From positions 386,400-442,221 of the forward strand of contig NW_008246074.1 in the NCBI RefSeq assembly GCF_000281045.1: a stretch of DNA of 55,822 nucleotides, in the 5' to 3' direction. Shown one piece after another: positions 39,465 through 50,913 of the stretch. The notes beneath the pieces are model-generated. The model did no database searches and was not told the DNA's origin. It was given only the letters and a program-made list of their open reading frames with translations. Position 1 is the stretch's first letter, and every line of letters starts with the position of its first letter. The translations under genes were made by a program, and so were the position numbers. The stretch comes from Saprolegnia diclina VS20 (Eukaryota; Oomycota; Saprolegniomycetes; Saprolegniales; Saprolegniaceae).

Positions 39465-42400
39465 ATGAAGACCGAAGACGGGATCTGGGGCATGGAGTCG
39501 CTCTGGCGGCAGCGCGGTCCCAAGGCGGTCGTGGGGATCATCGACACGGTGCGTCGTCATACTGCCTCGTCCCACATGTCCTACCTTTCGATGGCAGGTG
39601 TTTCTGCACGACCGAAAGCCAGGTTACTGGTTCTTTACGTGCAAAACCGGCGAAGTGCTGCGCAAGAAGAAGCTCTCGGAGCTCGTTGAGCGCTTCGTGC
39701 GCATCGCACGCGCCAACGACCGCAACGTCCACGGCCACATTTGCGTCGCACGCCGCGCCGACGGCTCGGGCGTCGTCTGGGACCACGCGTCGTTCCTTCG
39801 AGCGCTCGATGCGCCACTCGATCCCGACATCATTGCGCTTCAAGTACCGCCATTCATTCTTCTCATTTGCATCAAGTGGATACGCTGTAGCCATTTGTGT
39901 GCAGTCGCGGCAGCCTCGGCGCATTGTATCGTGTCGACATGCGCGCGTCTTCGGACCGGGCGCGCCCGACCTTTGCAACGAACAAGATCGCGCAGCACCA
40001 AATGCAATCGGAAGAGCCAGTGATTGCACTGGACGTGCCGTCCCCGGGCGTCAAGTGCCACGCCAAGCCCATCAATGCCCGCTTGCATCAGATCACCATG
40101 ATGCTCAGTCGTCACATCGAGGTGGCCCCTCGGAATCAGATGTTATATGGACAATTTGTCTAGGAGGTTCACGGCTGCGCCGTCAAGGAGCTCACTGCCG
40201 ACTACCTCTTGGACGACGACGACCAGGTAGAGTCGCCGCATACGAGAGCAGCCAAGATGCACGGCATTAGATCTGGCTGGCGTGGATCCCGTCCGTGAGC
40301 TACGTCCGGACGAATCGACGAGTTGGCAGCGACCATTCCATCGACGTCGATGAGCCCCATGACGCGCTCGGTCGCACGGGCCAAGAAGCTGTGTTTGACC
40401 AAGCCGAGGATGCCATCGACCGCGCGCTGACACCGGCGACACACTTTAGTCTCAAACTCTCGACGCCGAGCGAGCCACCCCGGGTGTTTCCGACGCCGTT
40501 CAAGTGCAGCGGGGACTTTTGCGCCTACGACCTCGCGTCGCCTGCGCCTCTCATCGCGGACGTCGAGGTCAACGGTCTCCCGACCTCTCGCCGGAACGCG
40601 CACGCGCTCTTTGCGCCCGAGGCCGTCGCCGCGCTCGGGTACGCAAAGCTCCACGAGCTCCACGGCAACTCGGTGCGGCAGCTCGCCAACGCAGCGCCCG
40701 ACCGCTTGGAGTTTACGCTCACATACAAGTCGATCGCGCTGGCCAAGACCAACAAGCAGCGCCTTTTGGCGGCAACGACGGTGCCGGCGCCGAGCGGGCG
40801 CTCAAAAGCCTACTTGGCACCGACGGCCGCGACATCGATGCGAGCGAACCTGAGCAAACTCTACGGCGAGCTCGACGGCGGCACGGCGAATTACTACCGC
40901 CAAGTCAAAGTCTGCCGCCACTGCTTTGCCGTCTACTCCCTCCTCGACGCTGCACGGTGCGGTTCTGCGATCTTAATGTAAACTAGAGTAACGGAGTAGA
41001 CCGCTCTTGGACGCTCTTGCGTCCACCAACAACAACCACAACGAGGTATCTCCAAGCCATGACGACGTTGAGAAACGCGGGCGCGTCACCGGCCACGACA
41101 ACAACCCCAAGCTCCCTCGACTACCGTCCTCGAGTCCCCGGACAGGTACAAAATGCACCATCAAATGACGGTGGCGCAATAGTTGGAGTGTAGTCGACTC
41201 TGCGCTTCGAACGAGTGCAAGCATGCCGCAGCTGGGAAAAGCGCTGCCGAAATTATCGCCCACAAAGCCCAAGCCGTGGCACCCATCCAAAGATCAAGCC
41301 GACGTCACCAAGTCGTTCGAGGTACCTTGCTTCCGACCGCGTTGATAGTCGACCGTCTTTGCGTAGGACTTTGTCGGTCTCGATGGCTACTTGCGCGGGA
41401 AGGACCGGCGGCGCAAGCACAAACCGCTCCGTGAAAACACCTTGTTTCCTGGTGGTCTTCCCCTGAAGTCGGCGCCCGTCGCCGTCACCGCCAATACTGG
41501 TCCCTCTATCTTGCTCATCGACGCGGACCAAGATCGCATTCAGTGCATTTTGGACGCGCTCGACGCGTACGACGTGCAAGCGCTGTGCGACGGCGCGCTC
41601 GTACGCAGTTGCCACAGCCAAAACACCTTATGTAGCACATTGTAGGGCCTCAAGGAAGCCCAAGTCCGCCATTTCGACGTCATTCTCTGCCACCGCGACG
41701 CTCCGAGTATGCACGCACTCGAGTTTACGAAGCTCCTTCGGCAGCATGAGATCCAGCACAGCATTGCACTACATGCGCCCGTGCGGCGGTCGCCGGTCGT
41801 ATGCGTCACCGAGCACACGTCACCAGAAGACCTCCGCGCCTACATGGACGTGGGCATGGACGGGTGCCTCAGTTTGCCGCTCGATCTCTCGGCGCTGCGC
41901 CAAACGGTTGACGCAGCGATTGCGTCGATACCAAAGCCACCGGCGCCGGCCCCCACACTGCACGCGCTCGTGGCCGGTGCGAAGACGAGCATCGTTGCCG
42001 AGTCCAAGCGCCGACGCCCAACCAAACGAAGCTCGACAGTCGCGTCGGTGCATCCGTTCCCGGTGCCGTCGGCCACCGACGCTCGGACGTTTGCCGGTAT
42101 CTTCCAAATGGACGTCGACACGGCCATGCCATTTCTGATTTTGAATCGGCCGAGCGCTGCGCTCTCAACGCTCTTCAACCTCGTGGTCGTCCACGACGTC
42201 TTTGATACGCTGGAGCGTCTGCAGATCTTTCTGGCGCCAATTTTGCGCCGGTACGAAGCCGCACAGGTCCTCTTGTGGAACTACCCCGGCCAAGCAAGTA
42301 CAACGTGGCGCCCCGGCGTCGTGCTCAACAACGTCTACTTGGCGACATGCCTCCAAGCGCTGCTTCGCCACGGTACATGTTTCCGCCATTTTCACATTAG

Positions 42401-45400
42401 TCGATCTCTTTCTAGTGGGACCCGAGATTCTCGGCGAGTTCAAAGCCGCGCCTTTCCTGCTGCTCGGGTACGGCAACGGCGTTCCGATTGCGATCCAGTA
42501 CTGCGCACTCTCGCCGTCGCCGCAGCTTCGCGCCCTCGTCAGTGTCAACGGCTTTGCCCACGTCGACCCGACGCTCGCTGCCTTCTTCCACGACGCCCTC
42601 AAGGTGTTTGCTTGCTCGCCGGCGACGCGGCCGGACCTACCGGTGTACTTTCACGCCCGGTTTCTCTTCTCTGGTGCGTACTTGGCGACCGTCTCGACAC
42701 CGCTCGCTCTCAACTTGTACACGGCTGTGAGCAACTCGATCTCGCTCGAAGGTCGTGTTGCGCTCTGCTTGGGCGCGCTGAGCCACACTGACATGCGCGA
42801 CGCCCTCAAGAAGATCAATGTGCCCACGATCTTTGTCGCGGGCGCCCATGACGGCCTCGTGCAGCCCAAGCACGTCGAGACGTGCGTGGCCGCGCGCGGT
42901 GGGCTCGTCGACTCGATTCACAAGGCGCTCGTCCACCGGCGCTCCAAGGCGTGTGTCGTCTGGCTCGACGCCGGGCACGAAGTGTGGCAAGAGTGCAAGC
43001 CAGCGATGGCCACGTTCATCGAGCAGCTCATCACGGGCTTTCACGAGACGCACGACACGATCTTGCCGGCCACATCCACCTCAACGTCAACGTCAAGTGC
43101 AATCTCAAGTGCAACCTCAAGTGCAATGTCGAAATCCGCGCATGTGCCGCAGAGCTACGAAGACCATTTTATCAACAAGATCATGGGCACCATGAGCGAC
43201 GTCAAGGCCGCGCACCACGTTGGCGATGCGTCGTGGACGGCGTACCAAGAGGCCCACGCAAAGTCGATGCAATCAAAACTCAGTGCCAAGGCGGGTTCGA
43301 AGCTCGCACCAAGTGCGCTTCTCGACCTGACGTTCGATCCGACGGCCCCTGCGTTTGAGCGCGAGACCAACCGCATTTACAAGGCTGGCGACGGTAGCCG
43401 CATCTACCCAAGCAACCGCAAGGACGTCAAAGAGTACATGAACTGGCGCGTCCAGCGCAATGCGACACGGCTCACGCGGATGGACCGCGCCGCGCGGTCG
43501 ATCCAAAGAGCGTACCATGCGTACCGGGCGCGGACCCTCGCGCGCCGCGTCGCCCAGCACAAGGCCGCGCTTCGCATTCAACGCATCTACCGCGGCAGCA
43601 AAGGCCGGGTGCTAGCCGCCATTCGACGCAAGGAAGACTGGGCGGTCCGACTCGTCCAGCGCGCGTGGCGGGGCAAGGCAGGGCGGGATGTGTACGCCCT
43701 TCGAAAGCTGCAGCGTGCGAGTGCAATCGCGATCCAAGCGATCGCGCGCGGCTTCCTCGGCCGTCGCCGCGTGCGTCGCCTGCGCGCACGTCGGTATGCC
43801 TCCGCGTGCATCATGCAGTCGCTGTTTCGCCGGCTGTATGCGATCAAGATTGCGCAGCGCCGGCGTCTCGAGCGCACGTCGGCCATGGCGATTCAGGTTC
43901 GTTTGCTCGTTTTGAAAATGGCTAACGTGTGGTCGTAGCGCATCTACCGTGGCCGGCTCGGGCGCAAGCGATTCGCCGCAGAGAAGGACAAGTACCTCTA
44001 CTCGAAAGCGCAGTCGCAGAACATTGACTTTGGCAAGCAAATGCTGCTCGAGTACAAGCTCTATGGCACGCGTCTCCAGAGCGAAGTCCAACTGCTTCTG
44101 GATGAGAAAGGCCGGACCGAAGCGGCGGTTGATGCGCTGCTAAAGGAGATCTCTGAGTTTGAAGAAGGTGTCCACGTCCTCGAGACGGAGATGCATGCCC
44201 TTAGCAAGATTGAGACCGAAGCGACCGGTGTGCTCGACGAGCAAGCCAAGTGGCAGCTCCGTGAGCAAAAGATGCGCCTCGACCGCGAGTTTGGTCACAT
44301 GCTCAAGAAGATTGCGGACCGCCGCGAGAAGCTCGTCGTCCTCGGCGCGTCGCTCACGTCGCTCGACCAAGCGCGCCATGCGAAGGAAGAGGACCTGCGT
44401 GGCCTCGAGCGCAAGCTGCTCCTGCTTCTTGAAGACCAGCAAAAACAGCTGCAAGGTACCGTAGCATTCGAGACCTATGTATTGATCGACACACAGGCAT
44501 CAAAGCCAAGCAGGCGAAGCGATCACAAGTGCTTGTCGACATTGCGGGTGGCGTGACCGAGCCAGGGCCCTTGGGCGCCGATGGCGCCTGCCCGGTCGCC
44601 GGCCCCGCGTCAACTGTGAGCCCGGAGCAGCGCCAGGAAGCCAACGCACTCATGGAATCGACCGAGACCATGATGAAGTTTGGCTTCATGTCCATGTCCA
44701 TGACGTACTTTAGCAGCATGAACATGATCAAAGCCATGCGGCACATTGGCGCGCACCACACGTTCCTCGAGAGCGCGGCGGCCATCCATTCCCAAGCGAA
44801 TCCCACGTCGATGCTTGGCGCGCCGTCGCCGTTCCAAGCGAGCGCGCCGCCCGGTAGCTTCCCAGGGCAGCAGCCGCTGCTCGTGAGCGCGTGGAGCGTC
44901 CTCGACGTCGGTCGCTGGCTCGATACGATGGCGCTCGGCACGTACAAGCAAGCGTTCACCGATGGCACGGTCGACGGCGCCCTGCTCTACGACCTCAACG
45001 ACCACGTATACGACGTCTTTTCATTCGATCTGGCAGCGCTCTCGTGTAGGACCTGCGCTACTCGCTCGGTATCGAGCACGATCTTCACCGAAAAAAGATC
45101 CTCCAGGCCGTCGACCGACTCAAAGCGGCCGAGGGCAAGACCAAGGAGCGCTTGTACGCCGCCGAGTCACCGGCTCCGTCCGCATTGCCCGACGCAGCAC
45201 CAACCGTGGCGAGCGCTCCAGTCGCATCAACGACGACGGCTGCACCCCCAGTGCTCGCACCGGCGGACGTGGACCCTGGGCTGCCCAAGCTCGCAGTGCA
45301 ATTCGACGAGCTCTGCTCCATGGCGCGCAACGGCAAGCTGAAAGCGCTCAAAGAGGCATTGGCGCGCTGGCCCGACGTGCCCTTTGACAAGCTCAGCGTC

Positions 45401-45727
45401 AAAACGCAGTGCGTCCTCGGCGCCGGGACGATCTACGACGACAGCCTCGCGCGCCTCGCGTTCCATGTGAACTTGAGCGACGAGCATGGGAATACGCTTC
45501 TCATGCTCGCCGCCCAAAACAACGGGCTCAAGGTGGCGCAGTTCCTCGTCTCCAAGGGCGCGAACCCCAACCACCAGAACCACCAAGGCCAGACCGCCGG
45601 CCACTACGCTATGGCGTACAACTTCTTTGACCTTGGCGCGTGGCTCCTCGACCCGGACAAGGGCGGCGGCCGCGACGACCTGCCAAATATGCACGGCCTC
45701 ACCGCCTACGACGGCCTCGGGCAATAG
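39465..45727 (+). CDS. Giant multidomain protein: degenerate receiver, serine-less alpha/beta hydrolase, IQ motifs, coiled coil, SAM, ankyrin
   Basis: Thirteen exons (39465-39548, 39598-39843, 39891-40121, 40164-40226, 40271-40956, 41000-41145, 41194-41321, 41367-41600, 41646-42372, 42416-43896, 43939-44455, 44497-45005 and 45050-45727) join in frame to 1,909 residues. Order: an unknown N-terminal region with CRHCFAVYSLLDAARPLL; a receiver-like fold (about 574-700; ILLIDADQDR, FDVILCHRDAP, GMDGCLSLPLD) lacking the phospho-Asp and the Lys; an alpha/beta hydrolase fold (about 784-1057) whose nucleophile elbow is GYGNG, with Gly868 in place of Ser, while Asp994 and His1036 remain; at least five IQ-type motifs (AARSIQRAYHAYRAR, ALRIQRIYRGSKGR) for calmodulin; a coiled coil; a SAM domain (about 1647-1715); and ankyrin repeats (NTLLMLAAQNNGLKVAQFLV). 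It is probably a calmodulin-binding scaffold, not an enzyme. Confidence 0.85.
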
Positions 45728-46133
45728 CCTCGATATTCCTAAGTTATTGGACTTGCTTCTGGTTCTGGTTGTATCTACCAAGCTGGTTATTGCTTCTGGT
45801 TCTGGTAGCTGGCAAGATTGTGTCGATGCTGCGACGGCAAGCATGGCCTGGCGTCGGGTCGACTTTGCCATGGCGACGATCTCGTCGTCGTGCCATGATG
45901 ACACGGCGTGGACGATGGGCAAGGGTGCATGGACATGAGGCGTCGTCAGTCGCCGTGACATGGACACGGCCGACGTGGGTGGCGTGGGGCTGGGATGCGT
46001 CGCCTCGAGTCCAGCACATCGACCTCGTCGTCGTTGCCAGCCGGCATGGCGCAGGGACACAGGTAGCGTAAAATAGGTTTTTTGATAGTAGTTTTATCTA
46101 AGAGATAGAATTCGAGGCCTAATCCGAGTTCGT
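45728..46133. other. Convergent intergenic region with a short direct repeat
   Basis: About 400 bases between the stops of the fusion gene and 14-3-3. The sequence TTGCTTCTGGTTCTGGT occurs twice, near 45752 and 45787. No gene is supported. Confidence 0.5.
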
Positions 46134-46883
46134 TTACTCGACGTCCTGGACGTTCATGTCGCCCTGGTTGGCGTCAGCGTTGTCGGGTTCCTGGTCCGAC
46201 GTCCACAGCGTAAGGTTGTCGCGGAGGAGCTGCATGATCAAGGTCGAGTCCTTGTACGACTCTTCCGAGAGCGTGTCGAGCTCGGCAATCGCATCGTCGA
46301 ACGCCTGCTTGGCGAGGTTGCAAGCACGGTCCGGCGAGTTGAGGATTTCGTAGTAAAACACCGAAAAGTTGAGCGCGAGGCCGAGGCGGATCGGGTGCGT
46401 GGGCGGGAGCTCGGCCATCGCGATCGTCGACGCCTGCTTGTAGCTGTCGAGGGCCTTGTCCGAGCTCTCCTTGCGCTCGTCGTCGACCTGGAATTCGGCG
46501 AGGTACCGGTGGTAGTCGCCCTTCATCTTGTAGTAAAACACCTTGCCTTCCTCGCTCGACGAGTTCGGGATCAAGTTGCTCTCAATGATCTGCAAAATGT
46601 CGTTGCAAATGTTGACGAGCTCGGCCTCGATCTTGAGGCGGTAGTTCTTGATGTGCTCGGCGCGCTCGACGTCGCCCTTGTTCTCGATCGACGAGATCAC
46701 GCGCCAGCTGGCACGGCGCGAGCCGATCACGTTCTTGTACGCGACCGAGAGGAGGTTGCGCTCCTCGACCGAGAGCTCCACGTTGTGGTTGTTGGCGACG
46801 GCCTTCATGTGGTCGACCATCTCGTCGTAGCGCTCGGCCTGTTCGGCGAGCTTGGCAAGGAAGACGAGCGAATCACGGTCCAT
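46134..46883 (-). CDS. 14-3-3 protein
   Basis: Phosphoserine/threonine-binding dimeric adaptor of the cytosol and nucleus. Intronless, 249 residues, the normal length for the family. Signatures are [20 protein letters not shown] (14-3-3 signature 1), [18 protein letters not shown] with the Lys/Arg/Tyr phosphate pocket, and [20 protein letters not shown] (signature 2). The C-terminal tail is acidic and variable ([20 protein letters not shown]). The ATG at 46883 gives the expected [20 protein letters not shown] start. The frame is open further upstream but the extension is unlike 14-3-3. It is encoded convergently with the large fusion gene. Confidence 0.99.
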   Translation of the reverse strand: MDRDSLVFLAKLAEQAERYDEMVDHMKAVANNHNVELSVEERNLLSVAYKNVIGSRRASWRVISSIENKGDVERAEHIKNYRLKIEAELVNICNDILQIIESNLIPNSSSEEGKVFYYKMKGDYHRYLAEFQVDDERKESSDKALDSYKQASTIAMAELPPTHPIRLGLALNFSVFYYEILNSPDRACNLAKQAFDDAIAELDTLSEESYKDSTLIMQLLRDNLTLWTSDQEPDNADANQGDMNVQDVE

Positions 46884-47875
46884 GGTGCTAGTTAGTAGTA
46901 CGGGGTAGTCGAAGTGGGGCGGAGACGGCAAATTCGGGACTGAGCCCGATTTATAATAATAGCTCGACCCCGCCCCACCTCTGATTTTGGCCAATCGCGA
47001 TCGCGGATTTCGCACCCATACAAACTTCAAATCAAAGTCCATGTATACAGCGTGCTTGTTCTCGAAAACGCCGCGAGATTCGCAGTCGTCAGTGGCGTCG
47101 CACTTGATCGGATGCATACAATTGCCGAGAGGTTCAAAGCGCACTTATCCGGGTCTATACAAAAAGCAAGAGAAGGGCGAAACGTGGGGTGGCGAGAATT
47201 ATTAAAGAATGTGTGTATTTTAATCCCCGCGCGGCGGGCTTCAAGGTGGTATTTTATGACTTGGCGTTTGTATGCAAATGCGATTGTAGTCGGTGGACTT
47301 GGCGTGGATTTTTATTATATCAAGTTTTATATATGGGCGTGGGGCGGTTGAATTTTTGAGCCGTTTCCGCCACTTCGTCGTTCTTTTTTCAGTTTCACAC
47401 GGGCGCCCTTTCGTTGAAGTTGTCCCGGCGCACGGTTCGCGTCATTTAGTTAGTCGACGACTCGAACGACATGGCGAGAGGCCACCAACATGGCAACGGT
47501 TCTCGAGACGAGAGAGAGGTGGGCGTAGGGGCGAGCCACGCGAAACGTTGATGCTGAGGCTGTCGCGGGTGGGGTTCGCGCTGGCTCGCACCGTTACACA
47601 GCTCGTGTCGAGCGGTCGTTTCGGTGCCGAAAATACCACCCGCGAGTTCGACGGGCGCGACGGTGCAGGAGTTTCATCGTGCTTGGAATAGATACCATCG
47701 TGTATACGAATAGCAAGCACACAGCGTGGTCGTTGTGCACTGATCGCCAACGGGTGGCTCAGACGGCAGCGCGCCGTGCAACCGTTTCGACCAACGCCGT
47801 TGGGTTTAGTCGGTGGCATCTGCCGCGTTTAGTCGAACCTCTCATTTTGAATGCAGCTAGAATACCTACATTCTG
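46884..47875. other. Intergenic between 14-3-3 and PRKRIP1
   Basis: About 1 kb between divergent genes. Several open frames exist, none with a domain or consistent codon pattern. CCAATC occurs near 46991 on the 14-3-3 side. No mobile element was recognised. Confidence 0.5.
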
Positions 47876-47884
47876 ATCCGGATA
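47876..47884. promoter_or_regulatory. ATCCGGATA element upstream of PRKRIP1
   Basis: The element ends 52 bp before the ATG at 47936 and shares the core of the other sites in the window. The role is inferred from position. Confidence 0.5.
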
Positions 47885-47935
47885 CTACCGGCGCCGAACC
47901 CGTAGCATTTTATTTCGCACGGAGACACCAGTCAC

Positions 47936-48487
47936 ATGGGGCGCTACACGACCGAGCAGACGTACACGGACAAGGCGGCGACGGTCGGGACCGTCCCGTA
48001 CGAGGTCGTCAAGGAGAAGGAAGAGGCGACGCCCGCGCCGGCCGAAGCGTCCAAGGAGTCCAAGGAGCGCTTCAAGTTCAACCGCGTCGACAATGTCGCT
48101 GGCAGTACCGCCGGCGCCGGCAGCGGCGAGTTCCACATGTACCGCGCGGCCCGGCGCCGCGAGATGGAGCGCGTCGGTGCTATGGAAGCCGAGCACAAGA
48201 AGACGGTAGAAGACTTGGCCTTCCAGGAGAAGCGCAAGCGCGCGCAGGCCGAGCTGGAAGAGAAGACACGCCAGAAAGCATCCAAGCGCCGCCGAAAGCA
48301 AGAGAACGCCAAGGTGAAGAAGATGATGGGCGCCGACGCCAAAAAGGACGAGCCGCTGGACGTGACGCCCGACGTCATGCCGGGCGGCGTGCCCGAGATC
48401 CCGAACGACGGCTCGTTCTTGGCCAAGCTCCTCGCGCAGCAGGCGTCGAAGAGCGAGGCCAGCACCGCGCCGACGACGACTAAGTAG
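47936..48487 (+). CDS. PRKRIP1: PRKR-interacting protein 1 homologue (DUF1168), spliceosomal
   Basis: Small, highly charged nuclear protein; in human spliceosome structures PRKRIP1 is a long helix that bridges the U2 snRNP and the catalytic core. Intronless, 183 residues. The family core is SGEFHMYRAARRREMERV, then KKTVEDLAFQEKRK and a long basic helix ending KASKRRRKQENAKVKKM. The C-terminus has a proline/aspartate piece (PLDVTPDVMPGGVPEIPNDG) and the start of a final helix (SFLAKLLAQQ). Together with CTNNBL1 it is the second splicing factor in the window, consistent with an intron-rich genome. The ATG at 47936 directly precedes the conserved N-terminal region. Confidence 0.9.
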   Translation: MGRYTTEQTYTDKAATVGTVPYEVVKEKEEATPAPAEASKESKERFKFNRVDNVAGSTAGAGSGEFHMYRAARRREMERVGAMEAEHKKTVEDLAFQEKRKRAQAELEEKTRQKASKRRRKQENAKVKKMMGADAKKDEPLDVTPDVMPGGVPEIPNDGSFLAKLLAQQASKSEASTAPTTTK

Positions 48488-48607
48488 ACGGCGAGGATAC
48501 GAACGACGATTTGTAAGCCGAGGTCATGTTGCTATATTTATGTTAAAGGTCCTCTTCTAGTTTAGTATGGAGTATCACGCTACACATGAACCGAAGCGAG
48601 TCCGTAT

Positions 48608-49111
48608 CTACAGAAGGGCCGCAAACAGCGCCGCCGAGACCACCGACACGACCGACGCAGTCGTCGCGGCCGACGTCGTCGTCGTCGTCGAGCCACCGGC
48701 CGCCGGCGCCTTGGTCGACGTCACGGGTGCGGGCGTTGGCGCCACTGTCGGCGGGGCCGTCAGGTTGGCGTACTGCGTGCAGAGCGTGCTGAAGAAGTCC
48801 TTGGCGATAACGCGCTGGCCGTCGAGGTCGAACGCGCACGCCGGCAGGCGGATCGAGGTGTACTTTTGGGCCACGCTTGCGCAGGCGGGCACGGAGCAGA
48901 ACGCACTGAGCTGCTCTTGGGTCGGGCGGGTCTTGGGCACCGGCACAAACTTGTAGCCCGACGCATCCGCGCAGTCGTTGAGGTTGCCAATGATCGGGCC
49001 AAAGCCGAGCGCGACCGAGCCTTGGTCGCAGTCGTACTGCAGCGCGTCTTGGCTCGCGCCGTACTGGACGCAGCATGCCAGCGCAAAGATCAGCGGCGTC
49101 GTCGTCTTCAT
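48608..49111 (-). CDS. Elicitin-like secreted, probably GPI-anchored protein
   Basis: Intronless, 167 residues. It starts with a signal peptide (MKTTTPLIFALACCVQYGA, cleavage probably after ALA/YGAS). An elicitin-type domain follows with six cysteines (YDC, NDC, AFC, PAC, PAC, TLC) and family words DCADASGY, LSAFCSVPACASV and LPACAFDL. A Thr/Ala/Pro-rich linker leads to a C-terminal hydrophobic stretch (ASVVSVVSAALFAALL), a likely GPI-anchor signal. Elicitins and elicitin-like proteins are oomycete-specific sterol- and lipid-binding proteins at the cell surface. This is the strongest single taxonomic marker in the window. Its stop is 120 bp from the convergent PRKRIP1 stop. Confidence 0.88.
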   Translation of the reverse strand: MKTTTPLIFALACCVQYGASQDALQYDCDQGSVALGFGPIIGNLNDCADASGYKFVPVPKTRPTQEQLSAFCSVPACASVAQKYTSIRLPACAFDLDGQRVIAKDFFSTLCTQYANLTAPPTVAPTPAPVTSTKAPAAGGSTTTTTSAATTASVVSVVSAALFAALL

Positions 49112-49785
49112 AATCGGAGATAAGAAATGAGTGCTGAGTGAAAGCCAGCGACGCCGACCATCTGGTCCCACATTGCGGAGGACTGACCGCCGCCATACAA
49201 ACTCCCCGTGTCCCAACGCGATGGGCATAGACAGGAGGTCAAGAACTGCACGGACGGCGAGCGGCCGCTACGACGACCAGCAGCCCAGTACTGTTTGTGC
49301 TTCGAGTCTGGTATAGTCTGGTATAGTCTGGTGCGACTCTACGACGAGGCATGCTCTCTAGACGCGCCGACACCACCTTCTACTGCTGACCAGTGCCCGG
49401 CCTGATCGTGACAACTGCAATGCAGGCAGCGGCTCTTGCTGAACTGGGATTGCTCCAGCTGATTGCTCCACGACACTGAATTCCTGACCTCCAAAAAATA
49501 CTGCCACATGCTGCTTCCACGTCATCATCCCATCGCATCAACCAGCATGCAGTAGATGATCCAAGCCGGCTAGGATGTCCGAAGCATGCTAATGGTAGGA
49601 TGACAGAGTTCTCTTGGTCCGACATTATCAGGCAAAGGACGAGCTGCTGCCCATGGGCGACCGCTCGAACGTGCCGCTGCTGTTGTTGCGCGGGAGGTAC
49701 GGGCGCGGCGGGACTCCGGCGGCGGCGGGGTTCGTTGCTGTCATCGGTGTCGTCTAGTCGCCATTGGATCAGAACCAGATTCATC
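49112..49785. other. Intergenic with a short tandem repeat
   Basis: About 670 bases without a supported gene. The 10-bp unit TCTGGTATAG is repeated at 49307-49331 (two and a half copies). Nothing else was recognised. Confidence 0.5.
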
Positions 49786-50913
49786 TCAGCATCCACCACA
49801 ACTGGGCACACGTACTACCTGGTAATGGTACGGCGCGTCGTCGGCGCGAAGGAGCGTGTGCGTTTCGTCGAGCATCGCGTCCTTCCCGCTACGCGCGGTC
49901 GTCGACGTCGCCGACGCCGTGCGATGCGTAAAGTACAAGAGGAGGGCGCACGGAAGGAACTCGGTCAGAATGTACACGCCGAGCTCAAAGATGTACGGGT
50001 CGAGGCCCGCCGGCGTCCGGTACTGGTCGTGCCACGACGGGATCGCGGCCGTCGCCATGCAGAGGAGGTAGACGCCGAGCCCGAGGAAGAGCGCGCAGCA
50101 CATGGCGCAGATGAGCATGATCTAGCTCGATATTCAGCATGACGAGCTGCAGTATGGAGCAAGAGTACCCGGCGGACGACGATCTGGCGGGGCGTGAGGC
50201 CGCGGAACGACGCGTGCATCGAGACGTCCATATCGAAGAAAAAGTCGTCCTCGACATGCGTCGACCTGAAGAAGACGACGAGGCGGCCGCTGTAGTAGAG
50301 GATCGCGAGGAAGCCGCAAATGTAGAAGCAGCCAAGACCGCCTTGCGTCCACTTCCAGAAGCTCCCGGTCGAGTGGGTCGCAAACATGAGCACGACAAAG
50401 CCGACGTAGAGGAGGAGATTGCAGGCAAAGTACGCGGCCTTGTGGAGCGGAAAGCTGAGGCCGTAGCAGGCCGTGCACAGCTGCGCGTAGAACAAGATGA
50501 GTAGCGAGTACGTCGAGACGAAGAAGAGACACGGGAGCAGCGAGAAGATCGACGACTAGACGATCCATCATGAGCCAATCTAGGAGCCAGGTGCAGGAGG
50601 AACGTACCACCCACGCAATGCTGGCGTTGGTCGTGTTCTTGCGCGGAAGAAAGGCGAGGTCCGAGTCGCCGGGCGAGAGCGAGAGGGCAACGAGGTCGAC
50701 GCTCAAGCTCACGAGGCGGGCGCTGGCTGCGATGAGGAGCAGCACGAAGAAGCGCTTCCGCGTCTCGGCGCCGGCCGAGATCTCGCCCATCTCGAGCTCC
50801 ATGGCGCCGGCAGCATGGCGCGACTCGCCGCGGAGAGCGACGAAGGTGCAGATGCTTAGGCCGAGGAAGAGCCCAATGCCGGGGAGGAAGACCCACGAGA
50901 GGACGTCGACCAT
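49786..50913 (-). CDS. Seven-TM-like membrane protein of the TOM1/THH1 type
   Basis: Polytopic membrane protein. Three exons (50608-50913, 50169-50555 and 49786-50121) join in frame to 342 residues. Hydrophobic segments are WVFLPGIGLFLGLSICTFVA, FFVLLLIAASARLVSL, IFSLLPCLFFVSTYSLLILF, AAYFACNLLLYVGFVVLMF, LGCFYICGFLAILYYSG, IMLICAMCCALFLGLGVYLL and VYILTEFLPCALLLYF. The third segment pattern (LP.LFF.STY.LL.LF.A) is that of plant TOM1/TOM3 and THH1 proteins, which are tonoplast or endosomal seven-TM proteins. The name reflects only this resemblance. A GPCR-like role is possible. The C-terminal tail (about 35 residues) is hydrophilic. Confidence 0.72.
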
